A DNA stretch of 64,000 bases, taken from assembly GCA_002083615.1 (NCBI GenBank), contig MSXO01000012.1:62001-126000 (forward strand), given 5' to 3'. This document shows, piece after piece, positions 25,124-34,418 of this stretch. The stretch is from Proteobacteria bacterium ST_bin11. GTDB lineage: Bacteria; Pseudomonadota; Gammaproteobacteria; Methylococcales; Methylomonadaceae. Under the pieces are notes generated by a model. The model did no database searches. It was not told where the DNA came from and saw only the letters and a program-made list of their open reading frames with translations. The position numbers and the translations under genes are program-made. Position 1 is the first letter of the stretch. Each line of letters begins with the position of its first letter.

Positions 25124-26350
25124 TTAGATGGCCCCCCGTAAAAACAAATACAGCCCCAAAGCTACCATCACCAAGCCGCTGAGTAATTTCAGCCAACGGC
25201 CATGTTTTTCCTGCAGGCGGTTTTGACTCAGTGTCATGATGCCTATCCCCAACACCATCACGTCGTCGAACATATAAGCCAGATTGTACAGCAATAAGTA
25301 GCCGTAATAGTCCAGCTCGCTTAATTCCCGCAGCGTAAGGATACGCGTGTAAAGAGCCGGAAAGCCGGAGGTACACAGCAACTCGACGATCTGCACCAAC
25401 AGTGCCAGCACTATGGCACCCATTATTGCGCCCGCCAAATTTTCGGCTTGCAGAATTCGCCGGATCCGATTGTAGATGCCGGGTTTGGCGGACACTGGAA
25501 TCGACAAGGACACTCCCACGCCAAACGCCCAAAAATCCTTCAGATTGATCGCACCCGCTAGCACCGCAATGGCCGCAATAGCCAATTCCGACCCGCGCGA
25601 CAAGCCAATTAGCAAGAATAGATTCAACCAGGCCGCCATGAACACGAAATAAGCCAGTCCTTCCACCACCACAAAAGTTCCTGCCACGGCCAACATCCTG
25701 GGCCGATTTTGCATCGGTGCCAGCATCGAAATCATCAGAATCAGTACCCACATCGAGCAGGGATTAAAACCGTCTAGCACGCCCATAGCCAACGTGAAGG
25801 CAGGCAATCCCACCTCTTCAAGATCAATCCGCCTACCGAACAAATTCACCGCAAACACCTCGGACTCCGGACCAGCTTGCTGGCTAACCGGCGCATCGCA
25901 AGATTCGCTGATCTGCACTTCGCAGCTACCCGTTTCAGGGTCTGGATTTTCAGTCTTTCGGAGATCTGCACGCAAAGCGCTGCGAATCAAACGGTCACTG
26001 CCGACTTGTTCCGAATAGCCGACGATATACTCGCCCCGCACCAGAAATGTCGGCAATCTGATTGGCCCTGCTTGTCGGGATTCGGCAATCTGCTGTAAAC
26101 GCTGCAAAGCTGCTGGCGCTTCAGTGATATTGCGAATCACGATCCGCAAATCGGCTTGCTCACGCTGCAACTCAGTCAAAAATTGTTCCGCTTGCTGACA
26201 ATGAGGACAGCCGTCACGCACAAAGGCTTCGATATCCACTGGGCTTTCGACAGCGCCGCTCGCCCGCATTATCAGCGATAGCGATAGCAACAGCGTCAAA
26301 CCTAAACGCATCAGTACCGACGGTAGCTGACTAGGGTATTCCGAAAACAT
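25124..26350 (-). CDS. Thioredoxin-like domain fused to a CcdA/DsbD-type membrane domain
   Basis: About 408 residues from the ATG at 26350; ATG 26311 is an alternative that starts closer to the signal sequence (LGLTLLLSLSLIMRASGAV). The periplasmic part has a CPHC redox motif (AFVRDGCPHCQQAEQFL) and a cis-Pro-type LPTFLV. After an acidic linker come about six membrane helices with GVLDGFNPCSMWVLILMISML, the CcdA-like Cys, and a second Cys in VELLCTSGFPALY. This fits electron transfer from the cytoplasm to a periplasmic thiol domain, though the order (thioredoxin before the membrane domain) differs from DsbD. It is divergent from mrcB. Confidence 0.8.
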   Translation of the reverse strand: MFSEYPSQLPSVLMRLGLTLLLSLSLIMRASGAVESPVDIEAFVRDGCPHCQQAEQFLTELQREQADLRIVIRNITEAPAALQRLQQIAESRQAGPIRLPTFLVRGEYIVGYSEQVGSDRLIRSALRADLRKTENPDPETGSCEVQISESCDAPVSQQAGPESEVFAVNLFGRRIDLEEVGLPAFTLAMGVLDGFNPCSMWVLILMISMLAPMQNRPRMLAVAGTFVVVEGLAYFVFMAAWLNLFLLIGLSRGSELAIAAIAVLAGAINLKDFWAFGVGVSLSIPVSAKPGIYNRIRRILQAENLAGAIMGAIVLALLVQIVELLCTSGFPALYTRILTLRELSELDYYGYLLLYNLAYMFDDVMVLGIGIMTLSQNRLQEKHGRWLKLLSGLVMVALGLYLFLRGAI

Positions 26351-26521
26351 TTTAAGTATTGGCACTCGCCTATCCTCCCCAACAGTTCCAGCAATGTGTA
26401 CGGACACGCTCAATTTATTAGATAATAACAAGTTAATTGCATGCACCGAACCAGCAGGTGCAATTTCCGCCCCATACACAGCCTGCCGCCAAATGCCGGT
26501 GGCGAGATCAGAACCGACTTA

Positions 26522-28855
26522 ATGGCCAGACGACCCAGAAGTACTAAATCAACCGTTAGACGCAGAAAATCGAAACCGCAAACATCATGGCTGAAGCGCT
26601 CGCTTGTCTCCCTGTTGTTAGTAGCGGCTTTTGTATTAGCCGCTTATGTCAGTTACCTCGATTACACGGTTCGCGAACAGTTCGAAGGCAAGCGCTGGTC
26701 CATCCCCGCCCGCGTCTATGCTAGTCCGGTGGAGCTCTATGCCGGTTACGAAATCTCCAGTAAAAACCTGGAAGACTTGTTGTTGGAATTGCACTATCGC
26801 CAGGATCCCCAATTGGCCGGTGAAGGCTCTTACTATGGCAAGGGCGGCCAAATCAACATCCGCACTCGCGCCTTCAATTTTGGCAATACGCCTCAGGAAA
26901 GCCGCAAGATCAGTGTTAGTTTCACTGGCAGCGGCATCGGCAGTATTAACGACGCCAGCACCGGCGAGAGTTTGGCCATCGTGCGCATGGACCCGGTGCA
27001 AATCGGCAGTTTTTACCCAACCCGCAAAGAAGACCGGATTCTGATTAAGCTGGACGAAGCCCCGCAAACCTTGGTGCAAGGCCTACTATCTACCGAAGAC
27101 AAGGACTTTTACAACCATTTTGGCATATCGCCCAAGGGCATCGTCCGCGCCATGTGGTCGAACGTAAAAGCCGGCGGCATGGTGCAAGGTGGCAGTACCA
27201 TCACCCAGCAGTTGGTGAAAAACTTTTTCCTGAATCCTAAGCGTACGCTGCGTCGCAAGCTTAAGGAAGCGTTGATGTCGTTTATTCTGGAATATCGGTA
27301 CAGCAAGGATGAAATTCTGGAAGCCTATCTTAACGAAATTTTCTTGGGTCAAGACGGTGCCAGCGCTGTGCATGGCTTTGGTTTAGCCAGTGAGTTTTAT
27401 TTTGGTCAATCGTTAAAAACGCTAAACCTGCATCAAGTCGCCACTTTGGTGGCCTTGGTCCGTGGACCCTCCGAGTACGATCCACGCCGCAACCCAGAAC
27501 ACACGCTGGAACGCCGCAACATCGTATTGGATGCGATGCACGTCGAAGGTTTTATTGATGAACAGCAAGTGAGCGAAGCTAAAAAACAGCCGATTGGCGT
27601 CGCGACGGTGATTCATCGCTCGGCCAATCGCTATCCGGGATTTATCGATTTGGTCAAACGCCAATTGAAACAGGAATATAAAGAGGACGATTTAACCTCG
27701 GAAGGCTTGCGCATTGTTACCACCTTGGATACCCGCATTCAAGACACCTTGGAAAAGTCCATCGCTAGCAAATTGAAACAGTTGGAGAGAAGTCCGAAAA
27801 GTAACGATCTGGAAACCGCCGCCATCGTTACCCGTCGCGACAGCGGCGAGATCGTCGCGCTAGCCGGCGGGCGCGACGCCGACGATACCGGTTTCAATCG
27901 CGCGCTTGATGCGGTGCGACCAATAGGTTCGCTGATTAAGCCGGTGGTGTATTTGACCGCGCTGGAATATCCGGATCGCTACACCATCGCCACGCCGATC
28001 AGCGACACTCGTCTGGAAATCCCCGCCGAAAAAGGCAAAACCTGGTCGCCTGACAATTACGATAATCAGGAACACGGCATCGTGCCGCTGCACAAAGCCC
28101 TGGCGCATTCCTACAATATGGCGACGGTGCGGATAGGTATGGACATTGGCTTGGCCAAAGTTGCTAACACCTTAAAAAGTATGGGCGTCAGCCGGCCGGT
28201 GGATTTGTTTCCGTCATTCTTGTTGGGCGCGCAGCCTTTGACGCCGCTGGAAGTTACTCAGCTATATCAAACTTTGGCGGGGGACGGCTATGCGACCCCG
28301 CTGCGTTCCATAAGGGCGGTAAACGCTGCCGACGGCAAGGCCTTACAAAGCTACCCTTTTACCGTGCGCCAAGCGGTCGATCCGGCGGCCAGCTTTATCA
28401 CCAATACCATTTTGCAGGAAGTGATGTACGCCGGCACCGGCCACTCGGCCTATAACTATCTACCGCAAAACATGGCATTAGTCGGCAAAACCGGCACCAC
28501 CAATCAATTGCGCGACAGCTGGTTTGCCGGTTTTAGCGGCGACTTTCTGTCCGTGGTCTGGGTTGGCCGCGACGACAATAAACCCACCGGATTGACCGGT
28601 GGAACCGGCGCCTTACAAATCTGGTCCGAGCTGATGCGGCAAGTATCCAAAAAACCGGTCAGTCTGGTGCCGCCCGATAATGTGCAGATGACCTGGATAG
28701 ATGCAGCTAGCGGTTTACTGAGCAACGAGGGATGTCCCGGAGCCAAACTGATGCCATTTGTGGATGGCTCGGGACCCAGTCAGTTTGCCGAGTGTGGCGC
28801 AAGCGCTGAACCAGAATCCGGCGAAAGCTGGCTTAATAACCTGAACCCTTTTTAA
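26522..28855 (+). CDS. mrcB: Penicillin-binding protein 1B (transglycosylase/transpeptidase)
   Basis: 777 residues from the ATG at 26522. A short basic cytoplasmic tail, one membrane helix (SLVSLLLVAAFVLAAYVSYL), a UB2H-like region, a GT51 domain (STEDKDFYNHFGIS, GGSTITQQLVKN, LNEIFLGQ) and a transpeptidase domain with SxxK (GSLIKPVVYL), SYN (HSYNMATVR) and KTGTT. It polymerises and cross-links peptidoglycan. The UB2H region suggests activation by an LpoB-like protein, not found here. lolA follows after 2 bp. Confidence 0.95.
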   Translation: MARRPRSTKSTVRRRKSKPQTSWLKRSLVSLLLVAAFVLAAYVSYLDYTVREQFEGKRWSIPARVYASPVELYAGYEISSKNLEDLLLELHYRQDPQLAGEGSYYGKGGQINIRTRAFNFGNTPQESRKISVSFTGSGIGSINDASTGESLAIVRMDPVQIGSFYPTRKEDRILIKLDEAPQTLVQGLLSTEDKDFYNHFGISPKGIVRAMWSNVKAGGMVQGGSTITQQLVKNFFLNPKRTLRRKLKEALMSFILEYRYSKDEILEAYLNEIFLGQDGASAVHGFGLASEFYFGQSLKTLNLHQVATLVALVRGPSEYDPRRNPEHTLERRNIVLDAMHVEGFIDEQQVSEAKKQPIGVATVIHRSANRYPGFIDLVKRQLKQEYKEDDLTSEGLRIVTTLDTRIQDTLEKSIASKLKQLERSPKSNDLETAAIVTRRDSGEIVALAGGRDADDTGFNRALDAVRPIGSLIKPVVYLTALEYPDRYTIATPISDTRLEIPAEKGKTWSPDNYDNQEHGIVPLHKALAHSYNMATVRIGMDIGLAKVANTLKSMGVSRPVDLFPSFLLGAQPLTPLEVTQLYQTLAGDGYATPLRSIRAVNAADGKALQSYPFTVRQAVDPAASFITNTILQEVMYAGTGHSAYNYLPQNMALVGKTGTTNQLRDSWFAGFSGDFLSVVWVGRDDNKPTGLTGGTGALQIWSELMRQVSKKPVSLVPPDNVQMTWIDAASGLLSNEGCPGAKLMPFVDGSGPSQFAECGASAEPESGESWLNNLNPF

Positions 28856-28857
28856 TT

Positions 28858-29484
28858 ATGTTTTTTAAACCCGTTTTTGCTCTGATTTTCCTGATTGCCA
28901 CTAGCACTGCAACCTGGGCCGACGATGCGCCGATTACCCGACTGAAAAACTTTTTAGCCGGCAGCAGTTCCTTGACGGCGGATTTTAAACAAATCAGTTT
29001 CGATAAAAGTGGTCGTCCCGCGCAAAACAGCTTCGGCAAGTTCTATCTGAGCCGACCCGGCAAATTTCGCTGGAATTATCAAAAACCGTTTGTGCAAGAG
29101 ATCGTATCCAACGTCGGCAAAGTCTGGTTTTATGACGCCGACCTGGAACAAGTAACAGTAAAGCAGCTCGACGACTCCCTCGGCTCTACCCCCGCTTTAT
29201 TGTTGACTGGCGACGTGGATATAGAAGAGAAGTTTATCCTGCAGGAACAAGGCAAGGAAGACGATGGCATGAATTGGGTGAAACTATCACCAAAGAACGA
29301 AGAAAGCGGTTTTAAATACATTCTGATTGGCCTAAACGGCAACCAGTTGGGCGGCATGGAACTGAGTGACAATTTCGGCCAATTAACCCGAATTTATTTC
29401 TCCAACATCCAGCTCAATCCCAAGCTAGACGAAGCCTTGTTCAATTTCAAAGCCCCAAAGGGTGCGGACGTTTTCGAAAACTAA
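28858..29484 (+). CDS. lolA: Outer-membrane lipoprotein carrier protein LolA
   Basis: 208 residues with a signal peptide (FFKPVFALIFLIATSTATWA, cut before DDAP). SLTADFKQISFDKSGRPAQ, GKFYLSRPGKFRWNYQKPF and LVVEIV-like strands give the half-barrel LolA fold. It ferries lipoproteins across the periplasm to LolB. It starts 2 bp after mrcB, a plausible envelope pair, and is convergent with the regulator gene at 29491 with a 6-bp gap. Confidence 0.88.
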   Translation: MFFKPVFALIFLIATSTATWADDAPITRLKNFLAGSSSLTADFKQISFDKSGRPAQNSFGKFYLSRPGKFRWNYQKPFVQEIVSNVGKVWFYDADLEQVTVKQLDDSLGSTPALLLTGDVDIEEKFILQEQGKEDDGMNWVKLSPKNEESGFKYILIGLNGNQLGGMELSDNFGQLTRIYFSNIQLNPKLDEALFNFKAPKGADVFEN

Positions 29485-29490
29485 GCTTAT

Positions 29491-31275
29491 TCAAGCCGGC
29501 TTACTGATGCCCAGCTTTTCCATTCGCGACCGCAAAGTAGTGGATGGCACGCCCAAAATCTTCGCCGCACCCTGATTGCCGGCAATCCGCCACGAGGTTG
29601 CTTCCAACGCCTTTAGAATGTGCGCGCGTTCGGCTTCGTCCAGCGTGACTATCGGGGCTGCGGTGGGCGCACCAGCCCCCATCAGATTCACACAATCGAC
29701 TGCGGCCAATTGACTGCCCTTGGTCAAAATCACCGCGCGTTCGATGATATGTTGCAGTTCGCGAATATTGCCGGGCCAGAAATAGCTTTGCAAATCGGCC
29801 ATCATCCGTTCTGGGATCGACTGAATTTTCTTGCCAAATTTTGCCGCATACTTATCGATGAAATGTTTCACCAAAAACGGAACATCTTCCTTGCGTTCGC
29901 GCAGGGGCGGTAAATTGATGGGGAAGACATTCAGACGGTAATACAAATCGGCCCGGAATTTACCCTGCTGCGAAAACTGCGCCAGATCCCTGTGAGTGGC
30001 GGCAATTACCCGCACATCACAGGTGAGAGTTTGGGTGCCGCCGACCCGTTCGAACTCGCCTTCCTGCAGTACCCGCAACAGTTTGGCCTGCATTTCCAAC
30101 GGCAGTTCGCCGATTTCATCCAAAAACAAAGTGCCACCGTTCGCCAGTTCAAAACGCCCAAGCTTGCGGGCAATCGCCCCGGTAAACGAACCTTTCTCAT
30201 GACCGAACAACTCGCTTTCGGCCAGGTTTTCCGGAATTGTCGCGCAATTCAATTTCACCAAGGTCTTGTCTTTGCGGGCACTGAGATTGTGGATCGCCCG
30301 GGCAATCAACTCCTTGCCGGTGCCGGTCTCGCCAGTGATCAACACGGTCGCATCAGTGCCAGCTACCTGCCTAACCAGATCCATAGCTTGATGCAATGCC
30401 GGCGAATTTCCAATCAATTCCTCGCCGTCCCGACTGGCCAACACTTCTTCTTGAAGATAAAGATTAATACCCCGCAAGGTGTTGCACTCCGCTTCCGCCT
30501 GTTGCCGGGCCTTGCGTTCGTTGATGTCGCGCAGGATCAGGATGTAAAGCTTCTGGCCGACCGCTTCTACACGGGAAATAGTGGCTTCGATCGGAAAGCT
30601 GCTCTCGTCGGCGCGCAACGCACTCATCCCTTCGGAGACCCAGATGGCTTGCTCCGCCGGCACGCCGTTACGGAAATTCGTCAGGGTTTTGTAAAGCTCG
30701 GGCGACAAGAAGCGATCTACCGCCCGCCCAATGTTGTCGGCGGCTTTACAACGAAACATCTGTTCCGCCGCTGTGTTGAACAAGGTAATTCGCCCAGTTT
30801 CATCCAGCGTCAAAATAGCATCCATCGCGTTTTCGAAAATCCGCGACAGGCGCTGCTCTTTTTCTTGCAACTCCAACTTCAACTTTTGCAACGTCAAGTG
30901 GGTTTGGACGCGGGCAAGCACCTCTTCGTATTGAAACGGCTTGGTGATGTAATCGACTGCCCCGACTTGAAAACCTTTTAGTTTATCGGCGGTATCTGCC
31001 AAGGCCGTCATGAATAACACCGGAATATCGCGGGTCGTCGGAATGGTTTTCAAGGTCTGGCAGACAGTAAAGCCGTCCATGCCCGGCATCAGTACATCCA
31101 GCAAAATCAGGTCAGGCAGTTGCGCCACGGCTTGCACTAACGCCACTTCCCCGGTTTCCGCGCGCAGCACGTCAAAGCCGGCTTCATCGACCAAGCCCGC
31201 CAACTCTTCCAGATTGACCGGATTGTCGTCCAACATCAAAATTAAGGGCTTATCCCGCTGCCGCTCATGAGTCAT
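29491..31275 (-). CDS. Sigma-54-dependent response regulator (REC-PAS-AAA+-Fis HTH)
   Basis: 594 residues. The receiver domain has the phosphoacceptor Asp60 (LILLDVLMPGMDGF). A PAS domain (about 145-265; RIFENAMDAILTLDETGRITLFNTAAEQMF) is followed by the AAA+ domain with Walker A ITGETGTGKELIARAIH, the sigma-54 contact loop GSFTGA, and Walker B NGGTLFLDEIGELP. A Fis-type helix-turn-helix ends the protein (WRIAGNQGAAKILGVPSTTLRSRM). It activates sigma-54 RNA polymerase from distant sites. It is last in a four-gene operon with the kinase at 31312-33963; the sigma-54 promoter at 36202 is a natural target. Confidence 0.93.
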   Translation of the reverse strand: MTHERQRDKPLILMLDDNPVNLEELAGLVDEAGFDVLRAETGEVALVQAVAQLPDLILLDVLMPGMDGFTVCQTLKTIPTTRDIPVLFMTALADTADKLKGFQVGAVDYITKPFQYEEVLARVQTHLTLQKLKLELQEKEQRLSRIFENAMDAILTLDETGRITLFNTAAEQMFRCKAADNIGRAVDRFLSPELYKTLTNFRNGVPAEQAIWVSEGMSALRADESSFPIEATISRVEAVGQKLYILILRDINERKARQQAEAECNTLRGINLYLQEEVLASRDGEELIGNSPALHQAMDLVRQVAGTDATVLITGETGTGKELIARAIHNLSARKDKTLVKLNCATIPENLAESELFGHEKGSFTGAIARKLGRFELANGGTLFLDEIGELPLEMQAKLLRVLQEGEFERVGGTQTLTCDVRVIAATHRDLAQFSQQGKFRADLYYRLNVFPINLPPLRERKEDVPFLVKHFIDKYAAKFGKKIQSIPERMMADLQSYFWPGNIRELQHIIERAVILTKGSQLAAVDCVNLMGAGAPTAAPIVTLDEAERAHILKALEATSWRIAGNQGAAKILGVPSTTLRSRMEKLGISKPA

Positions 31276-31311
31276 GCCTTTCTCCTTCTCTCCAACACAT
31301 AGTCGGCAATA

Positions 31312-33963
31312 TCATTCCTGAAATTCTTGCAAGTAGTCCTGAATGGCCGGCTGCAGCCGGATACTTGCTTGTTGCAGCAACTCATAACTGGCAGCCGCAT
31401 CCCGAAACGTAGCCTCGTGGCCCATCGTTTCCAGCAGTTGGGCAATCTTGCCGAATGGGAACGCGCCGATGCTGTTCGCGGAGCTTTTCAGCGTATGTGC
31501 TGATAGTCTTAATAAATCCGCGTCCTGGCGTTGTATCGCATCCGCGAGGTCATTTAACAAGGGCGCAGACTGCTCTTGAAACAAGGTCATCATTTTGCAC
31601 AACATCTGCTGCCTGCCGCGCACCCGATTTAAAGCTTGCTGCCAATCCAGCGCAGGCTCGGCTAATGCCGCCGAGGCTATGCTATGGTTATCTGCTTGTT
31701 CTGTTCCCGCCATATTCCAGCACTCCACCATTGCCAACAAATCCTGTTCTTGCACTGGTTTGGCGATGTAATCGTCCATACCCACAGCCAAACAGCGTTC
31801 CCTATCACCTTTCAAGGCATGTGCGGTCATCGCAATAATACGCATGTGTTTGCCGGTCTCACGTTCACCGGCGCGAATAGCCTCGGTCGCCTGAAAACCA
31901 TCCATCACAGGCATCTGAACATCCATTAAGATCAGATCGAAAACGCTATCGTTAGCCAATAAATCGAGCACTTCCTGACCATTATTGGCCACCTTGACGA
32001 TATGACCTCTCTCTTCCAGCAGCACGACCGCCATGTATTGATTAACCGGATTATCTTCCGCCAACAAAATGTTTAACTTACGGGTCGGCTCCGTTAATAA
32101 CTTTGGCAAGTTGTCAATCGCTTTGGCGGCAGACTTGCCCAGCGCCGACTGGATTGCATTCCATAGTTCGGAATGCTTAACCGGTTTACGCACGTACATG
32201 GTAATGCCCAAATCATGGCAGCGTTCGCAGTCATCCGGCCTGTCCGCGGAAGACAACATCATGATCGTTACGGGCTCTAAACTATGATCGTCTCGAATAC
32301 TTTGCGCCACCATGAAGCCATCCATGATCGGCATCATCGCGTCCAGCAGAATCAAGGCGTAAGATTCACCTGATTCCGCCATGCTGCGCAACGCCGCAAT
32401 AGCCGCTTCACCGCTGTCTACTGTAGTAGGACGCATGCCCCAATGAATCAATATTTCCGAAAACACCCGCAAATTAATCGCGTTATCGTCGACAATGAGT
32501 ACAGGGAGCCCCTTAACCTCTATGAATGGGTGAATCGGCATATCGGACTCAGAAGGCGTATGCCGGTCAAATACCGCAGTGAAGAAAAAGGTACTACCTT
32601 TGTGCTCTTGGCTTTCCAGGGACAAATGCCCCCCCATCAATTCGACCAAACGCGAGGAAATGGATAAGCCTAATCCGGTGCCGCCAAACTTGCGGGTGGA
32701 CGAGGCATCAATTTGCGCAAACGCCTCGAAAATCAATTGCTGTTTATCGGGCGAGATGCCAATGCCGGTATCGCTGACGGCAATGCGCAGGCCAACCTTT
32801 TCATCGTCTCTCGCCTCCTGCTTGACCTGAACCACAATTTCGCCATGTTGGGTAAACTTGATCGCGTTTCCAACCAAATTGATGATCACTTGATTTAAGC
32901 GACCCACATCGCCAACCAAATCATCCGGTGTGTTGGGATCGACGCAGAGCATTAACTCCAGGCCTTTCTCATGGGTGTGTCCGCCTAACAGCTTTAGGGT
33001 ATCGCCCAAGCTTTCCCGAAGCTTAAAGGGCGCGTGATCAAGCTCGAGCTTGCGAGCCTCGATCTTTGAAAAATCCAGAATATCGTTGACGATGCGCAGC
33101 AAGGCATCCGCCGAGCTGTTTGCCATGCCCAAAAACTCGCGCTGCTGCGGCGTGAGTTCCGTGCGCAAAGCTAAGCCGATCATGCCGATGATGCCGTTCA
33201 TCGGTGTGCGGATTTCATGACTCATATTGGCCAAAAACTCGCTCTTCGCGCCGGCAGCTTGCAAAGCCGCATCACGGGCAGAAAGCAAGGCCTGACGCAT
33301 TTTTTCTAAATGTTCTGCCAAGGCCGCCACTTCGGTAATCTTGGTACCGGAATTAAATTGCCCGGTATGATTACCGGCGGCGATTTGTTCGGCCTCGTCG
33401 CGCAGACGCTCCAGCGGCAAAACCAGTTTGCGGCCAAACAGCCCAACCACCAACAGGGTCAAACACATGTAGATAGCCACAAAGTAGGCGCTGCGCTGAT
33501 ATACCGTGGCAATGTCGCGTTGAATCTGCCGCTCATCGTAACCTAACCTTAACATTGCCAACGAGCCGTCTTCTGGGTTCAGAATCGGCACTGCCAGGAA
33601 GTAAATATCGTCGTCATGTTCGCCGAAGAAAAAATCTTCTTGAAACTGCTGCTGAGCGTTGAGTTCGATGTCCGCGCGAATATTGCCGCGCTCGGTAGCG
33701 ATTTCCGCAAACGCCAAACGGCCATTCAACAGAAATTCGCCTAACAGACTTTGTAATTCGGCAGCCTTGGTATGGTCCAATCGCGGGGTCACCAAATTAC
33801 TAAACAATAGGGCATCGGACCTGACGTAATTGACAAACTGCGCCTCCAAACTGGGCTTACTCACCCGATAAATACCGAAGAGCAAGACTGGCACCAACAG
33901 CAAATGAATACCGACGACAGCCAGAATCATTCGGCCGTTAAAACTGTGAAAAAACCGACTCAT
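31312..33963 (-). CDS. Hybrid sensor histidine kinase (HAMP-HK-REC-REC-HPT)
   Basis: 883 residues from the ATG at 33963, chosen because it overlaps the upstream stop as ATGA and has GGAG nearby. Two membrane helices (about 12-34 and 159-180) flank a periplasmic sensor region of about 120 residues, then HAMP, HisKA (FLANMSHEIRTPMNG, His249), HATPase (NLVGNAIKFTQ, GTGLGLSI), two receivers (LILLDAMMPIMDG and LILMDVQMPVMDGF) and a C-terminal HPT (SAHTLKSSANSIGAF). This BarA-like phosphorelay layout can pass phosphate to the regulator encoded next. The periplasmic partner is probably the PstS-like protein encoded just upstream. Confidence 0.93.
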   Translation of the reverse strand: MSRFFHSFNGRMILAVVGIHLLLVPVLLFGIYRVSKPSLEAQFVNYVRSDALLFSNLVTPRLDHTKAAELQSLLGEFLLNGRLAFAEIATERGNIRADIELNAQQQFQEDFFFGEHDDDIYFLAVPILNPEDGSLAMLRLGYDERQIQRDIATVYQRSAYFVAIYMCLTLLVVGLFGRKLVLPLERLRDEAEQIAAGNHTGQFNSGTKITEVAALAEHLEKMRQALLSARDAALQAAGAKSEFLANMSHEIRTPMNGIIGMIGLALRTELTPQQREFLGMANSSADALLRIVNDILDFSKIEARKLELDHAPFKLRESLGDTLKLLGGHTHEKGLELMLCVDPNTPDDLVGDVGRLNQVIINLVGNAIKFTQHGEIVVQVKQEARDDEKVGLRIAVSDTGIGISPDKQQLIFEAFAQIDASSTRKFGGTGLGLSISSRLVELMGGHLSLESQEHKGSTFFFTAVFDRHTPSESDMPIHPFIEVKGLPVLIVDDNAINLRVFSEILIHWGMRPTTVDSGEAAIAALRSMAESGESYALILLDAMMPIMDGFMVAQSIRDDHSLEPVTIMMLSSADRPDDCERCHDLGITMYVRKPVKHSELWNAIQSALGKSAAKAIDNLPKLLTEPTRKLNILLAEDNPVNQYMAVVLLEERGHIVKVANNGQEVLDLLANDSVFDLILMDVQMPVMDGFQATEAIRAGERETGKHMRIIAMTAHALKGDRERCLAVGMDDYIAKPVQEQDLLAMVECWNMAGTEQADNHSIASAALAEPALDWQQALNRVRGRQQMLCKMMTLFQEQSAPLLNDLADAIQRQDADLLRLSAHTLKSSANSIGAFPFGKIAQLLETMGHEATFRDAAASYELLQQASIRLQPAIQDYLQEFQE

Positions 33964-34418
33964 TCGAGGGCTCCTTGCCATAACACATTAACCGATTTAA
34001 GACCTTGGTGGGCCCTCACTTGATCCTCCCACAAATACGTGATGGTGCCGGGATTCTGCTGCAAAGTCTCAACCAAGTTTTTCAGATCGTTAAAACTTTC
34101 AGGTCGCTTACCACCAAGACGGAAAACCACCGATATCGTCTGATTTTCATAGGCGTTAGCCGACATGAAAGCCACTTTCTGCAGAAATACTTCGAAAATT
34201 AACGGATCGCTAATATTTAACAAGGGGACCGGACGCTCCCCGTCTTTTTCCAACGGTACGCCCAAGAACAGTTTTCTGGCCTCCTGCACGGTCAAAGGCG
34301 GCATCGATGAATTGGCGCCAGTAGCCAGCACCAGGGAATGACGAGTGATAGCGCAAAGGCTCTGCGCCCCAAGCAGCAATAGCAAAGCAATGACAAAGAG
34401 GCCACTCACCACTTTCAT
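33960..34418 (-). CDS. PstS-like periplasmic binding protein (single lobe)
   Basis: 152 residues from the ATG at 34418 (ATGA overlap with the upstream gene). Signal peptide MKVVSGLFVIALLLLLGAQSLCA, then a PstS-like fold: LVLATGANSSMPPLTVQEARKLFLG and GTITYLWEDQV resemble the start and end of phosphate-binding-type domains. It is about half a normal solute-binding protein, as seen in signalling rather than transport. Position between an outer-membrane barrel and a sensor kinase suggests it presents a ligand to the kinase; the ligand is unknown. Confidence 0.78.
   Translation of the reverse strand: MKVVSGLFVIALLLLLGAQSLCAITRHSLVLATGANSSMPPLTVQEARKLFLGVPLEKDGERPVPLLNISDPLIFEVFLQKVAFMSANAYENQTISVVFRLGGKRPESFNDLKNLVETLQQNPGTITYLWEDQVRAHQGLKSVNVLWQGALE

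Noticed and set aside
29992..30981. 329-codon plus-strand open frame
   Set aside because: Antisense to the sigma-54 regulator AAA+ and PAS domains; no ribosome site and no family-like motifs.
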